Position numbers and translations under genes: made by a program. Below, one piece after another: positions 19,161 to 27,698 of a stretch of 64,000 nucleotides of DNA. Source of the stretch: an uncultured Alkaliphilus sp. (GTDB lineage: Bacteria; Bacillota; Clostridia; Peptostreptococcales; Natronincolaceae); assembly GCA_938074565.1 (NCBI GenBank), contig CALJEQ010000008.1, positions 186,001 to 250,000 on the forward strand, in the 5' to 3' direction. The notes below the pieces were generated by a model. It had not been told where the DNA came from, did not search any database, and saw only the letters and a list, made by a program, of their open reading frames with translations. How positions within the stretch are numbered: the stretch's first letter is position 1; every line of letters starts with the position of its first letter.

Positions 19161-20105
19161 ATTTTCTATAGCATCAATTCTGTTTTCCAAAACAAAAGGA
19201 TAAAATATACTGTTCACTAAATCTCCATTTTGTTTATTATAAAAGAAAAAAGCATGGTGCATAAATTCATTATTAATGCGATACCTTAAATCCGTCATCT
19301 TCACTAATATTTTTTCTTTTTCCTTTTCTATAACATCAATATGAAAAAAAGGTGTGAAACTTTTAAAGTAAACCCCTAATTCCTCTGTTAATGATTTTTC
19401 TATCATTATATTTTCAACTTTTTTTAATTTCCTTGAAAAAACCGTTGTTTTCATTAAACTATTCATTTCACCTACAAAGAAATGATTCTTAGTTTCTACA
19501 ATAAAATCCCACTTAAAGGGATTAAAGGTAGAAGGCATTAGTTCAAGATTTCGTTGTCTTCCACTATAATTCTTTTCTAACTTGTCTTTTAGCCTCTGTT
19601 GAGATCGCCTTCTGACTAATAAATAGCCTGCAATAACCAACACCAATAATATATTTTCAATGGCATTTTTTCTACCTAAAAATAAAATATACCCACAAAT
19701 TAATAATATTATGGGATCGTAAATCATTAATAGATTTAAGGTGTGTTTTTTTCTGTTTAGAGGATATAATAAGGCTACTCCATAGGAATTAAGATAATCT
19801 AATATGATATGGGATACCCCTCCTATTAATGTCCAAAAAAAGACTTCCTTAAATAGGAAATTAGTATAAAACAATGATAATGTTAACGTAATTAATAGAG
19901 ATAGTATCGTTATTCCTGGTAATGAATGGGTTTCTACTCTATGGTGTTTTAAATAAACATAGTCCCCTTTTACCCTAGCTGCAATATCAAAATCTGGGGC
20001 AACTGCTCCGATCATCGCCCCTACACAAGCTGGGTTAGTTAAGGCAGGGGCATATTTCATACCGAATATAGATAGTCCCACCAATGCATGTGAAAGTGGA
20101 TCCAT
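19152..20105 (-). CDS. YdjM/LexA-binding-type membrane metal-dependent hydrolase
   Basis: A 317-residue membrane protein of the PF04307 group (YdjM family). The N terminus MDPLSHALVGLSIFG contains the conserved His; GAVAPDFDIAARV and HHRVETHSLPG give the other Asp/His metal-ligand motifs. At least four membrane segments lie in the first 165 residues, followed by a soluble C-terminal half. The family is described as inner-membrane metal-dependent hydrolases of unknown substrate. AAAGGAGGGG precedes the start. It is the last complete chromosomal gene before the tRNA where the prophage is inserted. Confidence 0.8.
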   Translation of the reverse strand: MDPLSHALVGLSIFGMKYAPALTNPACVGAMIGAVAPDFDIAARVKGDYVYLKHHRVETHSLPGITILSLLITLTLSLFYTNFLFKEVFFWTLIGGVSHIILDYLNSYGVALLYPLNRKKHTLNLLMIYDPIILLICGYILFLGRKNAIENILLVLVIAGYLLVRRRSQQRLKDKLEKNYSGRQRNLELMPSTFNPFKWDFIVETKNHFFVGEMNSLMKTTVFSRKLKKVENIMIEKSLTEELGVYFKSFTPFFHIDVIEKEKEKILVKMTDLRYRINNEFMHHAFFFYNKQNGDLVNSIFYPFVLENRIDAIENNQ

Positions 20106-20192
20106 TTTTATCCCCTCCTTTTTTTAGTTAACTTTATTATATCAGAGGGGGTAATCAGTTTATAGTTGTATTATTTTCTATTAAATATAGTG

Positions 20193-20221
20193 TTGACAGT
20201 TATATTTTTATATGTTATTAT
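20193..20221 (+). promoter_or_regulatory. Promoter of tRNA-Leu(CAA)
   Basis: TTGACA (20193-20198), a 17-base spacer, and TATTAT (20216-20221), 25 bases before the mature tRNA. Confidence 0.8.
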
Positions 20222-20246
20222 TAAATTCGTCAGTTGATAAAAACAA

Positions 20247-20333
20247 GCCGCGGTGGCGGAACTGGCAGACGCAGCAGACTCAAAATCTGCCGATGGAAAC
20301 ATCGTGGGGGTTCGATTCCCTTCCGCGGCACCA
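20247..20333 (+). tRNA. tRNA-Leu(CAA), prophage insertion target
   Basis: An 87-base class II tRNA. GCCGCGG pairs with CCGCGGC, the anticodon loop CTCAAAA gives anticodon CAA (UUG codon), the variable arm CGATGGAAACATCG forms a stem, and CCA is encoded at 20331-20333. The prophage begins inside its 3' end, but the shared 14-bp core restores the full acceptor strand, so the tRNA remains functional. Confidence 0.96.
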
Positions 20334-20334
20334 T
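20321..20334 (+). repeat. attL core of the prophage
   Basis: TTCCGCGGCACCAT is identical to 62584-62597. It covers the 3' acceptor strand of tRNA-Leu(CAA). Bases on either side of the two copies differ, so the shared core is 14 bp. Confidence 0.85.
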
Positions 20335-20360
20335 TTATATCCACACAGAATGAAATTATA

Positions 20361-20388
20361 AAAGTAGGCTTATAGCCTACTTTTTTTA
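20361..20388 (+). terminator. Intrinsic terminator, belongs to the integrase gene in the excised phage
   Basis: GTAGGCT pairs with AGCCTAC across a 3-base loop, followed by T7. In the lysogen it ends the tRNA-Leu transcript. In the circular phage the same DNA would follow the extended integrase reading frame, whose stop codon (TAG, 20373-20375) lies inside this hairpin. Confidence 0.88.
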
Positions 20389-20537
20389 TTTGCATATTAT
20401 CTTACTAATGCGTCTTCTGAATTTGAACTATATAAAAGATTCTATAAATGGTATAATATTGCAAAATAATTAATTCATATTTAATATTATATTATTATAT
20501 TTAAATAAATTTAAGCCGTATAAGAAAGGTGGATATT

Positions 20538-21427
20538 ATGATTTGCGCATATTGTAAAAATGAAACCAATTGTACTAAGGAGCATATTATTTCAGACTCA
20601 GTATTGGAATTATTCCCTGAATGTGATTTAACGATAGATTCAACTAGAAATAAGCAGTATAAGTCAGACCCCGTAATAAAAGACGTTTGTGAGGTTTGTA
20701 ATAGTAAAAAACTTAATTATATTGATGACTATGCTAAACAATTTATTAATCAATATTTTATTAATACCTATGAGCTATACGATACATTAGATTTTGTGTA
20801 TGAATATGACAAGTTATTAAAGGTGTTATTAAAGTATACTTATAATGATCTAAGGTCACATAAGAAAGATACTTCTCTCTTTGATGAAAATATTATGGAC
20901 TTTCTTCTAAATAAAGAGATTAAAGATCTAGATAAGCATATAACAATATTAGGTGGTTTATGGGTTAATCCCTCTATAATGCCACAATTTAAAATGGGAA
21001 ATCAAAAACTTATGTGGGTAAATGGTGCTGTTTTCTTAGATAACTCAATCATACGGCATTTTGATTATCACACTGGAATGGTATATTTAAGAAAAGATAA
21101 TAAGCAGCTAGAATTAAATGGATTAGCTTTGTCTTACTTTTTTAAGTTTAATTCAGGTTTATTTATAATTCTTTTTTGGGATAGTGAAGAAAATAAACTT
21201 AGCAATGAAAAGCTCCTAAGGACAAAAGTGTTATTTTAGAAAGATGCACTCACGCTTACAATTGGAAACAACCCCATGTTATTGATGTAAACTGGGGGAT
21301 AGGGATTGCCGATTCAACAAATTCGATGATAAGAACTGATAAAAATCCTATTGAAATTCAAAAACTTCTTAATGAAGATTGGGAAAAGTATGAACAGGAA
21401 TTAAGGAAAAATCATAAAAAAAAATGA
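20538..21427 (+). pseudogene. HNH-like cargo gene with a 1-base frameshift
   Basis: The first frame (20538-21239) encodes 233 residues starting MICAYCKNETNC, with paired CxxC motifs (CAYC and CEVC) flanking EHI, a zinc-bound HNH/McrA-like start. It stops at 21237. The next frame back continues without a break from about 21227 to a stop at 21427 with plausible protein (ERCTHAYNWKQPH onward). One extra A in the A4 run at 21224-21227 would join both into about 296 residues. So this is a frameshifted gene or a sequencing error. The start at 20538 has AAAGGTGG upstream. It is the only plus-strand gene at the left end and looks like lysogenic cargo; substrate unknown. Confidence 0.6.
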
Positions 21428-21431
21428 TATA

Positions 21432-21461
21432 AAACAAAAAGAGGGTAGCCAGTGGCTACCC
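21432..21461 (-). terminator. Terminator of the phage late operon
   Basis: An 8-bp stem GGGTAGCC/GGCTACCC with a 3-base loop, followed on the minus strand by CTTTTTGTTTT. It overlaps the stop codon of the last lysis gene. Confidence 0.85.
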
Positions 21462-21776
21462 TTCAATACTACCGTTTACTTCTCCATCGTCTAATTTGTC
21501 CCTTGCTAAACGATATAAGTATCTTACAATATCCCTCATTACTTTCTTTGGAATAATTACAACCATCCACTTAGGTAGAAAAATGTATGCTTTGTCAATA
21601 ACCCAATCTTCCTGAGCCTGCCCTGAGTTTAATACCATGTCCTTAGCCATACTCTTAGCCTGAAGCATTAAAGCATAAATTATGCTTTTAAATTGTTCCT
21701 TTTCAAAAAGTGCAAAGAATATGACTCCAATTATTAAAGCAATAATAAATCTTATTTCCAATATAAATTCCTTCAT
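21456..21776 (-). CDS. Probable holin-like lysis protein
   Basis: A 106-residue protein with one hydrophobic segment near the N terminus (about residues 9-23) and a charged, amphipathic C-terminal part. Its size, single N-terminal membrane segment and place as last gene of the lysis cassette after XhlA and the amidase fit an LLH-type or accessory holin. AAGGAGGAG precedes the ATG. No specific family motif is visible, so the call rests on context. Confidence 0.55.
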   Translation of the reverse strand: MKEFILEIRFIIALIIGVIFFALFEKEQFKSIIYALMLQAKSMAKDMVLNSGQAQEDWVIDKAYIFLPKWMVVIIPKKVMRDIVRYLYRLARDKLDDGEVNGSIEG

Positions 21777-21788
21777 CTTAACTCCTCC

Positions 21789-22052
21789 TTATTTAATCAA
21801 TCCGTTTTGTACTGCATAAAAAAAGAAGCTAACAAAAGCTCCAACAAATAATCCTATAAACCACCTCATTGTAGTAACGAGATTAGCAATTTGTTCGCAT
21901 AAACTCTCTATTTTCGTATCTGCTCTAGATCTATCTTGTTCGAGCTGGTCAATTCTCTGTGAATGATTGTTAATACGTCTTTCATGTACCTCTATTTTTT
22001 CTTCAATTCGCCTATGTCTTTCTTTGCACAGGTTATCATTATATTCTGCCAT
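21789..22052 (-). CDS. XhlA-type hemolysin/holin-associated protein
   Basis: An 87-residue protein: an N-terminal coiled coil (RIEEKIEVHERRINNHSQRI) followed by a C-terminal membrane segment (WFIGLFVGAFVSFFFYAV). This is the haemolysin XhlA layout of PBSX-type lysis cassettes, in which XhlA works with the holin and amidase. The ATG at 22052 with AGGTGG upstream is preferred to a GTG four codons earlier. Confidence 0.82.
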   Translation of the reverse strand: MAEYNDNLCKERHRRIEEKIEVHERRINNHSQRIDQLEQDRSRADTKIESLCEQIANLVTTMRWFIGLFVGAFVSFFFYAVQNGLIK

Positions 22053-22064
22053 ATCTTCTACCAC

Positions 22065-22787
22065 CTACTTTCCTATTCTGTGTAACATTGTCCATAATTG
22101 CTCCCTTGTTACTAACCCTTTGGGATTAGTCCCATCACTAATACCTTCTTTTATAACCCATTCTTGAGCTTCTTTAGCCCACTCACTCGCTTCATTCTTT
22201 TTTTCAATATTAGACATAGTAACGACCTCCTTCTTAGGTTGTTTATAAGGGTGATTAATAAAATTACAAAAAGCTTTAACTACTGATTCAGCTAATATTT
22301 CTAATTTTTGTTTCGTATTCATTCGCTCAATATCATCTTTGCGATCAATAAAGCTATATTCTATTATCACGGTTTCTACGGGTCTAGTAAGACGGTGCAT
22401 ATAATACCAGTCCAACTTAGGATTTTTTGTACCTGGTCTACTAAATACTTTTCTAAAGGGTATTCCAGTATCTCTAATTTCTCTAGCTATTTTAGTTGCC
22501 AAAATACTACTGTCATGGATTGAGTGGATTGTTTCGACCCCAGTACCTCCTCCAGCATTGATGTGATTTGAAATACAATACTTTGCCTTGCTACTTTTAA
22601 CTCTATTTGCCCTAGCTTCATTTTCTAGACCTGCATCTGAATCTCTTGTCATAGTTGCTAGTATTCCCAGCTCCTTAAATCTCTTAAATTGATAAAGAGA
22701 TATTTCCAAAACAAGATCTTTTTCTTTAAGACCGTTTCCTATTGCCCCAGGATCTTTTCCTCCATGGCCTGCATCAATTATCAACAT
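22065..22787 (-). CDS. Endolysin: N-acetylmuramoyl-L-alanine amidase (Amidase_3) with C-terminal SLH-like segment
   Basis: A 240-residue endolysin. The Amidase_3 fold is shown by IIDAGHGGKDPGA (zinc His), LENEARANRV (zinc Glu), CISNHINAGGG (zinc His) and the catalytic Glu in VIIEYSFID. It cleaves the amide between MurNAc and L-Ala. The last 45 residues (ASEWAKEAQEWVIKEGIS onward) resemble one SLH repeat, a likely wall-targeting element. No signal peptide: export depends on the holin. The start at 22787 has GGAGATGAAAGT upstream; a longer start at 22808 lacks a binding site. Confidence 0.9.
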   Translation of the reverse strand: MLIIDAGHGGKDPGAIGNGLKEKDLVLEISLYQFKRFKELGILATMTRDSDAGLENEARANRVKSSKAKYCISNHINAGGGTGVETIHSIHDSSILATKIAREIRDTGIPFRKVFSRPGTKNPKLDWYYMHRLTRPVETVIIEYSFIDRKDDIERMNTKQKLEILAESVVKAFCNFINHPYKQPKKEVVTMSNIEKKNEASEWAKEAQEWVIKEGISDGTNPKGLVTREQLWTMLHRIGK

Positions 22788-22924
22788 ACTTTCATCTCCT
22801 ATTATCAAAATTAGAGTTAAAAAACTCTATAAAAATAACACCTATATTGGTGTCAAATAAAAATATACTTATGTCGCATAAATTACCTTATGTTACATAA
22901 TTATGTGTCTGCCTCACTTAATTA
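22788..22924. other. Gap in the lysis region with two palindromes and small hairpins
   Basis: It holds TTATGTCGCATAA (22869-22881) and TTATGTTACATAA (22888-22900), two members of the dispersed phage palindrome family, plus short hairpins ACACC/GGTGT (22838-22853) and AGAGTT/AACTCT (about 22813-22828). Confidence 0.6.
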
Positions 22925-23077
22925 TTAAGATTGCTTGCTGTCCATTAAACTTTTTAATTCGTTGTACTGGTCTATTGTAATACGATTACCTAATAGATAC
23001 ACATCCAACTTATTAAGCATTGAATTGTACTCAAAATTACCACTTAAAATAACGTTTTTTGACAATGTATAAATCAT
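22925..23077 (-). CDS. Small XkdX-like phage protein
   Basis: A 50-residue ORF beginning MIYTLSKNVILSGNFEYN and ending in NRITIDQYNELKSLMDSKQS, the pattern of the short XkdX-like proteins found after tail fibre genes. AGGAGG lies nine bases upstream of the ATG. Function unknown. Confidence 0.65.
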   Translation of the reverse strand: MIYTLSKNVILSGNFEYNSMLNKLDVYLLGNRITIDQYNELKSLMDSKQS

Positions 23078-23090
23078 TAAAATCATCCTC

Positions 23091-23378
23091 CTATAAATTA
23101 TTCAATTCTGAAATAATAACTAGATATTCTGTGTTTAATAATGTTTGCATTTGCATTTCTTCCAATGTTAGTAGTAGTTCTTTCTCTGTGCTAGTTTCAA
23201 TATGTTCGGTAAATTCACCTGAATTTCTATCATAATACCATCCCTCTTGGACTGATGGATTATTTGTAATATCTATAAATTCTATCTGATTTCCATAAGT
23301 ATCTAGTGGAAAACTTGGTATTTCTACCGCTTCAAAAATCAAATGAGCTTTATCGTTTAAAATTTGTGCTATCCTCAT
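23091..23378 (-). CDS. Phage protein of unknown function next to the tail fibre
   Basis: A 95-residue soluble, acidic protein starting MRIAQILNDKAHLIFEA. AAGGAGG precedes the start. Its position between the glycine-rich tip protein and the XkdX-like gene suggests a tail-fibre accessory or assembly protein. No motif recognised. Confidence 0.6.
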   Translation of the reverse strand: MRIAQILNDKAHLIFEAVEIPSFPLDTYGNQIEFIDITNNPSVQEGWYYDRNSGEFTEHIETSTEKELLLTLEEMQMQTLLNTEYLVIISELNNL

Positions 23379-23398
23379 ATTATCATTATCCTCCTTTT

Positions 23399-24136
23399 TT
23401 ACCATTCTATAATAACTATTCCATCTCCACCATTGCCGCCTATACCAGTACCATATCCTTGTACAGTAGTTCCACCTCCGCCTCCGCCACCAAAGCTACC
23501 GCCTCCTGCACCACCTGGGTATCCACCAGACCTACCAGCTCCACCACCACCAGCTCCATAACCACCTTTTCCTCCATTTGCACCTACTACAGATTGACCT
23601 GATCCTCCATTTGAATATCTGTCCCAAAAAGGCTGCCCTCCTGTTGGACCTAAACCACCACTCGCTCCAGCTCCATCCCCTGCTCTTGTAGTAGTTGATG
23701 AAATGCCATTACCGCCACCTTGTCCTCCTCCTTGACCACCAGAAGAACCAACTCCACCTCCACCACCGATAAGTGTAACTAATCCAGTTATAACAGTATT
23801 CGTGCCTGTTTGACCGCTACTTGAATCCACTCCACCTGCACCACCTTTGCCAACAGCAATGCTTATTGTTTGATTAGGAGTTACGGGATAAAATCCTCGT
23901 ATAATACAACTAGCACCCCCACCACCTGCCGAAGTAGACCCAAAGAACCCACCTTGCCCGCCTCCGCCTCCACCACATGCGGTAATATATATCCCATTAA
24001 CACCCGCGGGTACTGTAAAGCTCCCATCTTCAGTAAATATTTTTTGCCTCAAATCTTTATTTAGAATACTATCTGTATTTTGTTTAACCAAGTCTAACGT
24101 GATTTTATCAGCCAAGCCTATTGATTGAATTGCCAT
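23399..24136 (-). CDS. Glycine-rich tail fibre tip / receptor-binding protein
   Basis: A 245-residue protein. Residues 1-40 are ordinary; from about residue 53 to the end it is dominated by glycine blocks (GGGGGGQGG, GGGGGVGSSGGQGGGQGG) separated by short polar segments. This resembles T-even gp38-type adhesins, in which packed polyglycine helices present variable loops. It probably caps the fibre encoded just upstream (4-base-class overlap at 24136) and sets host range. The repetitive DNA (GGN codons) makes it prone to recombination. Confidence 0.72.
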   Translation of the reverse strand: MAIQSIGLADKITLDLVKQNTDSILNKDLRQKIFTEDGSFTVPAGVNGIYITACGGGGGGQGGFFGSTSAGGGGASCIIRGFYPVTPNQTISIAVGKGGAGGVDSSSGQTGTNTVITGLVTLIGGGGGVGSSGGQGGGQGGGNGISSTTTRAGDGAGASGGLGPTGGQPFWDRYSNGGSGQSVVGANGGKGGYGAGGGGAGRSGGYPGGAGGGSFGGGGGGGTTVQGYGTGIGGNGGDGIVIIEW

Positions 24137-24801
24137 TATATCACCTCTTCATAAATAAAATTTACTATTCCACTAACTATACTAAACCCATACCTATACG
24201 TTTTATCTGTTCCACTATCAATAAATCTATGTGGCATAGTTTCTGCCAAATGTGACTCAATAGATTCAGATAGTTGATTTAAATTGTTATTTGAAGACGC
24301 TGTAATTTGATTAATATCATCTCTCAATGTTTCAATGTCTTGTTTTGAAGCAAATACTAGAGAAGAATCTATTACAGCATTTACATTTGTTGCATTGCCC
24401 ACTATAGATATAATGTCAATTGTCTTTTCTATTACATCAGGTCCACCTCCAGCAGGGATATATTCTGCTAAGTTGCCAGCATTAGCGTAACAATATAATA
24501 TTTCACCAATATCCGGATCTTGTGCAAATAAACCTAACTCTCGCCAGTAAAAACCAGTCTGTATCTCTTGATTAGAAATAATAGCACCTACTACTGCTTT
24601 GCCCCCATTAAGTGTTCTTAATTTTGTAATATTTAAAGATTTTTTTTGATTTCTCAATGCATTAAGTTCTAAAATAGAATTTCCTCCAAGTTGGCCATCC
24701 CCAATGGCAATCCTGGTAAATTGAATAGGAGTTCCTACCTGTGCCTTGCTTTGGAGGTTTCTACCTCTTATTGTTTGAATCATTCCACCAAATGCTCCCA
24801 T
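24136..24801 (-). CDS. Tail fibre protein, N-terminal attachment type (DUF3751)
   Basis: A 221-residue protein starting MGAFGGMIQTIRGRNLQSKA. The N-terminal 150 residues match the phage tail-collar/fibre N-terminal domain (FTRIAIGDGQL, FYWRELGLFAQDPD), which attaches the fibre to the baseplate. A coiled-coil stretch follows near residues 150-190. It is short for a full fibre, so the receptor-binding tip is probably supplied by the glycine-rich protein downstream. Confidence 0.85.
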   Translation of the reverse strand: MGAFGGMIQTIRGRNLQSKAQVGTPIQFTRIAIGDGQLGGNSILELNALRNQKKSLNITKLRTLNGGKAVVGAIISNQEIQTGFYWRELGLFAQDPDIGEILYCYANAGNLAEYIPAGGGPDVIEKTIDIISIVGNATNVNAVIDSSLVFASKQDIETLRDDINQITASSNNNLNQLSESIESHLAETMPHRFIDSGTDKTYRYGFSIVSGIVNFIYEEVI

Positions 24802-25364
24802 TAACTCACCTGCCTTATTTCAAATTTTTCACCGGCATGTACTATGCCCGCAAAATTTAATTTTAAATCTTCATTTTGGGTTATTACAACCTTGTCTAGC
24901 CATGACCTTTCATTTTTTACTGAATTTAATGCTTTAATGAATTCTATTGCTCTATCTTGTGTAACTGAGCTATTATTAGTTACTACACGAAATGTATAAG
25001 GATTCCCACCATATTCAAACCACTCTTCTACTTTTCCCTCGTCAAATAAAGTTGATATAAGTTCTTCTACTGCAGCTGGAGTACCTTTCATCTGATGCCA
25101 TCTTAATGAATTTTTAACTAATTGCCTCCTCGTATCTAAAGGGAGTGTGGAATCGTAAAAATCAACGTGCATTTCCCATGCTAATATGTCTATAAGATCA
25201 CTACCTAGTTCATCAATTCTAGATAAAATAATACATTCTTTAGCTTCTGTAACTACCATAGAAAATTCATTATCTATTGCCTTAGATGCTGCAATTATAT
25301 CGGGGTCTTGTTTTAAATTAGGTGGAATAATATCAATGAGTTTTATATTGTGTATATCAATCAT
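24801..25364 (-). CDS. Phage tail protein I (P2 gpI-like, baseplate)
   Basis: A 187-residue baseplate wedge protein. LAWEMHVDFYDSTLPLDTRR and WHQMKGTPAAVEELI are typical of the P2 gpI family. It works with gpJ to form the baseplate edge. The start at 25364 has GGAGGAG upstream and overlaps the end of gpJ by eight bases. Confidence 0.92.
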   Translation of the reverse strand: MIDIHNIKLIDIIPPNLKQDPDIIAASKAIDNEFSMVVTEAKECIILSRIDELGSDLIDILAWEMHVDFYDSTLPLDTRRQLVKNSLRWHQMKGTPAAVEELISTLFDEGKVEEWFEYGGNPYTFRVVTNNSSVTQDRAIEFIKALNSVKNERSWLDKVVITQNEDLKLNFAGIVHAGEKFEIRQVS

Positions 25365-26493
25365 TTTCTGCTCCTCCATAATTAATATTTATATTTTCTA
25401 CATAGGCTATTTGAGTATCTTGTATTTGTGTAAACAAAGGACTCGCTACTTCTACCCTCTTACCTCCAGCGAGAATAATTCTAGTAATCAGTTCAGACGG
25501 ATTTATATCTCTTCCTATTTTTGATTTTTGCCATAAAATATAGTCTGCAACTGCCTTATTTACATTATCATGTATCATTAAATCATTAGAATAATTATCT
25601 TCTAAAATGTAATATGTTAAATCAACACTATAGTTAACTACTTCAGGCGCGCTAACAATTACATTATCAGTTAATGGCCTTCTTTTTTTATCACTAAGGT
25701 ATTCGTGTATATGCTGAATAAAACTCTCAGATGGTAATTCTCCATCATGAAGCAGTATTCTTATATCAATTGACCCAGGTGAAGGAGAAAATACTTTAAC
25801 ATCTTTAATTGCAGAACTATATTCTTTTGCAAAAAATACATAAGCCCCAGTTGGTCCTGCTACACTGTAGCTTTCTGGGGCTAAATAAATTCGTTCTCTA
25901 AAACTATTGTCATCTTCTTCATCAGAACCCCCTTGGCTAGTATCTATATTAGCGACTTTATCTATCCAAGGTATAGGATCAACTAAAGTATTTATTTGAC
26001 CTGCAGTAAAATCATTGCCTATTTTTCCAGGTAATGTACATACCATTTTAACTATTATTTCAGTCTGGCCGGATAATACTTCAATATCATCTAAAAGTTC
26101 AAAAAGAATATCATTACCCGGAGTTACTCTTGTTCCAATTGGTATAGTTTGTATTGTAGGTTGTGCTGCACTTAGTTTAAATTTCACATTAACACTAGCT
26201 TTATTACTTGGTAATCTTTCAACAGTTCTAAGTGCTGCTAAGTTTTCTAGGTAATCTCCTTTAGCATATTTTAGAAGGTTTTGTTTTGCCGAGAAATCAA
26301 TAATTTGTCTTAATTGAAATTCTCTTAAAGCTTGTGAATATAAAAATATTCTTATAGGATCACCTGGGTAAAGCTTTTTTCTATTTCCCGTCTGTTCAAA
26401 ATATGCTTCTTCATAATATGCAATCGTATCTGATATTATAGTTTCAACATCCTTATTAGCAAATTCAATATCAGGTAAATTACTCAGATTCAA
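25357..26493 (-). CDS. Baseplate assembly protein J (gpJ/XkdT-like)
   Basis: A 378-residue baseplate J protein. The family core is visible in DYLENLAALRTVERLPSNKA, PIGTRVTPGNDILFEL and the C-terminal VNYSVDLTYYIL. It forms the wedge that holds the tail fibres and triggers sheath contraction. It overlaps both neighbours (gp25-like and gpI), indicating translational coupling. Confidence 0.93.
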   Translation of the reverse strand: MNLSNLPDIEFANKDVETIISDTIAYYEEAYFEQTGNRKKLYPGDPIRIFLYSQALREFQLRQIIDFSAKQNLLKYAKGDYLENLAALRTVERLPSNKASVNVKFKLSAAQPTIQTIPIGTRVTPGNDILFELLDDIEVLSGQTEIIVKMVCTLPGKIGNDFTAGQINTLVDPIPWIDKVANIDTSQGGSDEEDDNSFRERIYLAPESYSVAGPTGAYVFFAKEYSSAIKDVKVFSPSPGSIDIRILLHDGELPSESFIQHIHEYLSDKKRRPLTDNVIVSAPEVVNYSVDLTYYILEDNYSNDLMIHDNVNKAVADYILWQKSKIGRDINPSELITRIILAGGKRVEVASPLFTQIQDTQIAYVENININYGGAEND

Positions 26494-26797
26494 TTATTAT
26501 CACCACCTTAGGAATTATCTTTCCACTCCTTACATCTCCTTTAAAATCGACTTCTTTGACACTTGCCCTAGGTTCATATTTCCTAGTTTTAGTTGTATAT
26601 TCTACTATTAATTTTCCTTTTGCTATATCAATTGGTTCGTCAATTATAGATATATCTATACCGAAATTACGATCAAATGGAACCGTACCAGCAGGAGTAG
26701 TATATATTATTTTTAGATTTTGATATATTTCGCTACTTCCCGTGGCAGCAAAGTTAATATTTTGTATTTCCACATTTGAATAATCAATTATGTTCAT
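26480..26797 (-). CDS. Baseplate wedge protein, gp25/gpW family
   Basis: A 105-residue protein of the P2 gpW / T4 gp25 type: TPAGTVPFDRNFGIDISIID and the C-terminal beta strands are characteristic. gp25 joins the baseplate to the first sheath ring. It overlaps gpJ by 14 bases and gpU by 1. Confidence 0.88.
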   Translation of the reverse strand: MNIIDYSNVEIQNINFAATGSSEIYQNLKIIYTTPAGTVPFDRNFGIDISIIDEPIDIAKGKLIVEYTTKTRKYEPRASVKEVDFKGDVRSGKIIPKVVIIIESE

Positions 26798-27195
26798 TAC
26801 AATTCCTCCAAATATTCTTCTAAGCTAACTTCTACTTTTCCGCTGTATACTTCGCCTTTATTGAAAATAACATCCCACATTTGACTTACCTTTTGTACTG
26901 TCCATTTGTCAACTCCAAGTAATCTATTACCTATTGCAAGTGTTTCAGCATGTCCTGTTCTAGCTTTTTCTAGCCAACGATTCATTTCATCTATAGGCTT
27001 TACTCCATTGCCTCCATTTAAATGCACAGTGAAATAAATAGTATCTAAATCTGGCCCTATAAACTCGCTTGTTGGTTTTCTGCCTATCACTTCATGCTTT
27101 CTCCATCTGCTTTGTATCTCTCTTTTGAATCCACTAAAGTTTAATATTCTACTATCTGAAGTTTCAAAAACTATATCTCCATAATGTCCTAGCAT
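26797..27195 (-). CDS. Tail protein U (P2 gpU family)
   Basis: A 132-residue protein starting MLGHYGDIVFETSDSRILNF with SRWRKHEVIGRKPTSEFIGP, the P2 gpU signature. gpU is needed for tail completion. The ATG at 27195 follows GAGGTGATAAAT; a GTG three codons earlier overlaps the binding site and is rejected. Confidence 0.9.
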   Translation of the reverse strand: MLGHYGDIVFETSDSRILNFSGFKREIQSRWRKHEVIGRKPTSEFIGPDLDTIYFTVHLNGGNGVKPIDEMNRWLEKARTGHAETLAIGNRLLGVDKWTVQKVSQMWDVIFNKGEVYSGKVEVSLEEYLEEL

Positions 27196-27215
27196 ATTTA
27201 TCACCTCTTGCTATT

Positions 27216-27695
27216 TTAATGAGTGTGATTATTAGAATTACCTAAAGCATCTATAATTGTTCCTGTTGCAGTAATGTTTCCATCTACTGAAACATTACCT
27301 TTAATTTCAATATTAGTTGCTGATATAATTTTAATATCTCCAACTGCAGATATTGTCAATGTACTATTACCTCCATCATATTCAATCCATGTTCCATCAT
27401 CAAACCTAACATGTCTTTTATTTGAATTCGTTACAGGTGGTTTGCTTTTACTTGAATAAATTGAGCCTATTACAAAACCTTCTTCTATGCCATTAGGGAG
27501 AAACAGGCATAATACTTGTTCCCCTATATCTGGTATAAAATAATCTTTGGTTTTTCCTGCTTGTGGAACTAAAATTGCCAAATCATGCGAGACCGTATTA
27601 TCTTTATCTGGAAACATTACCTTTACAGTTGCATTTTCTGGATTTTGAGACGACACAATGCCTATGCGAACTATACTTTGAAGTATATTATTCAT
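27216..27695 (-). CDS. Baseplate spike protein V (gpV family)
   Basis: A 159-residue membrane-piercing spike: an N-terminal OB-fold (GEQVLCLFLPNGIEEGFVIG) and a beta-helical C-terminal part with alternating short strands (IKIISATNIEIKGNVSVDG). It ends in NNHTH. The terminal H-x-H is the motif that binds an iron ion at the tip of P2 gpV. The trimer sits at the centre of the baseplate. Confidence 0.92.
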   Translation of the reverse strand: MNNILQSIVRIGIVSSQNPENATVKVMFPDKDNTVSHDLAILVPQAGKTKDYFIPDIGEQVLCLFLPNGIEEGFVIGSIYSSKSKPPVTNSNKRHVRFDDGTWIEYDGGNSTLTISAVGDIKIISATNIEIKGNVSVDGNITATGTIIDALGNSNNHTH

Positions 27696-27698
27696 TAA

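Noticed and set aside
20171-20395. 74-codon minus-strand ORF over tRNA-Leu(CAA), containing EGNRTP
   Set aside because: It is the familiar spurious translation of a tRNA-Leu antisense strand; no ribosome binding site, and the tRNA explains the sequence.
21219-21240. Programmed frameshifting as explanation of the HNH-type gene
   Set aside because: The A4 run is not a standard X-XXY-YYZ heptamer and no downstream structure is visible; a one-base deletion is simpler.
23306-23602. Proline/serine-rich plus-strand frames
   Set aside because: They are the opposite strand of the GGN-rich tail tip gene and have no ribosome binding site.
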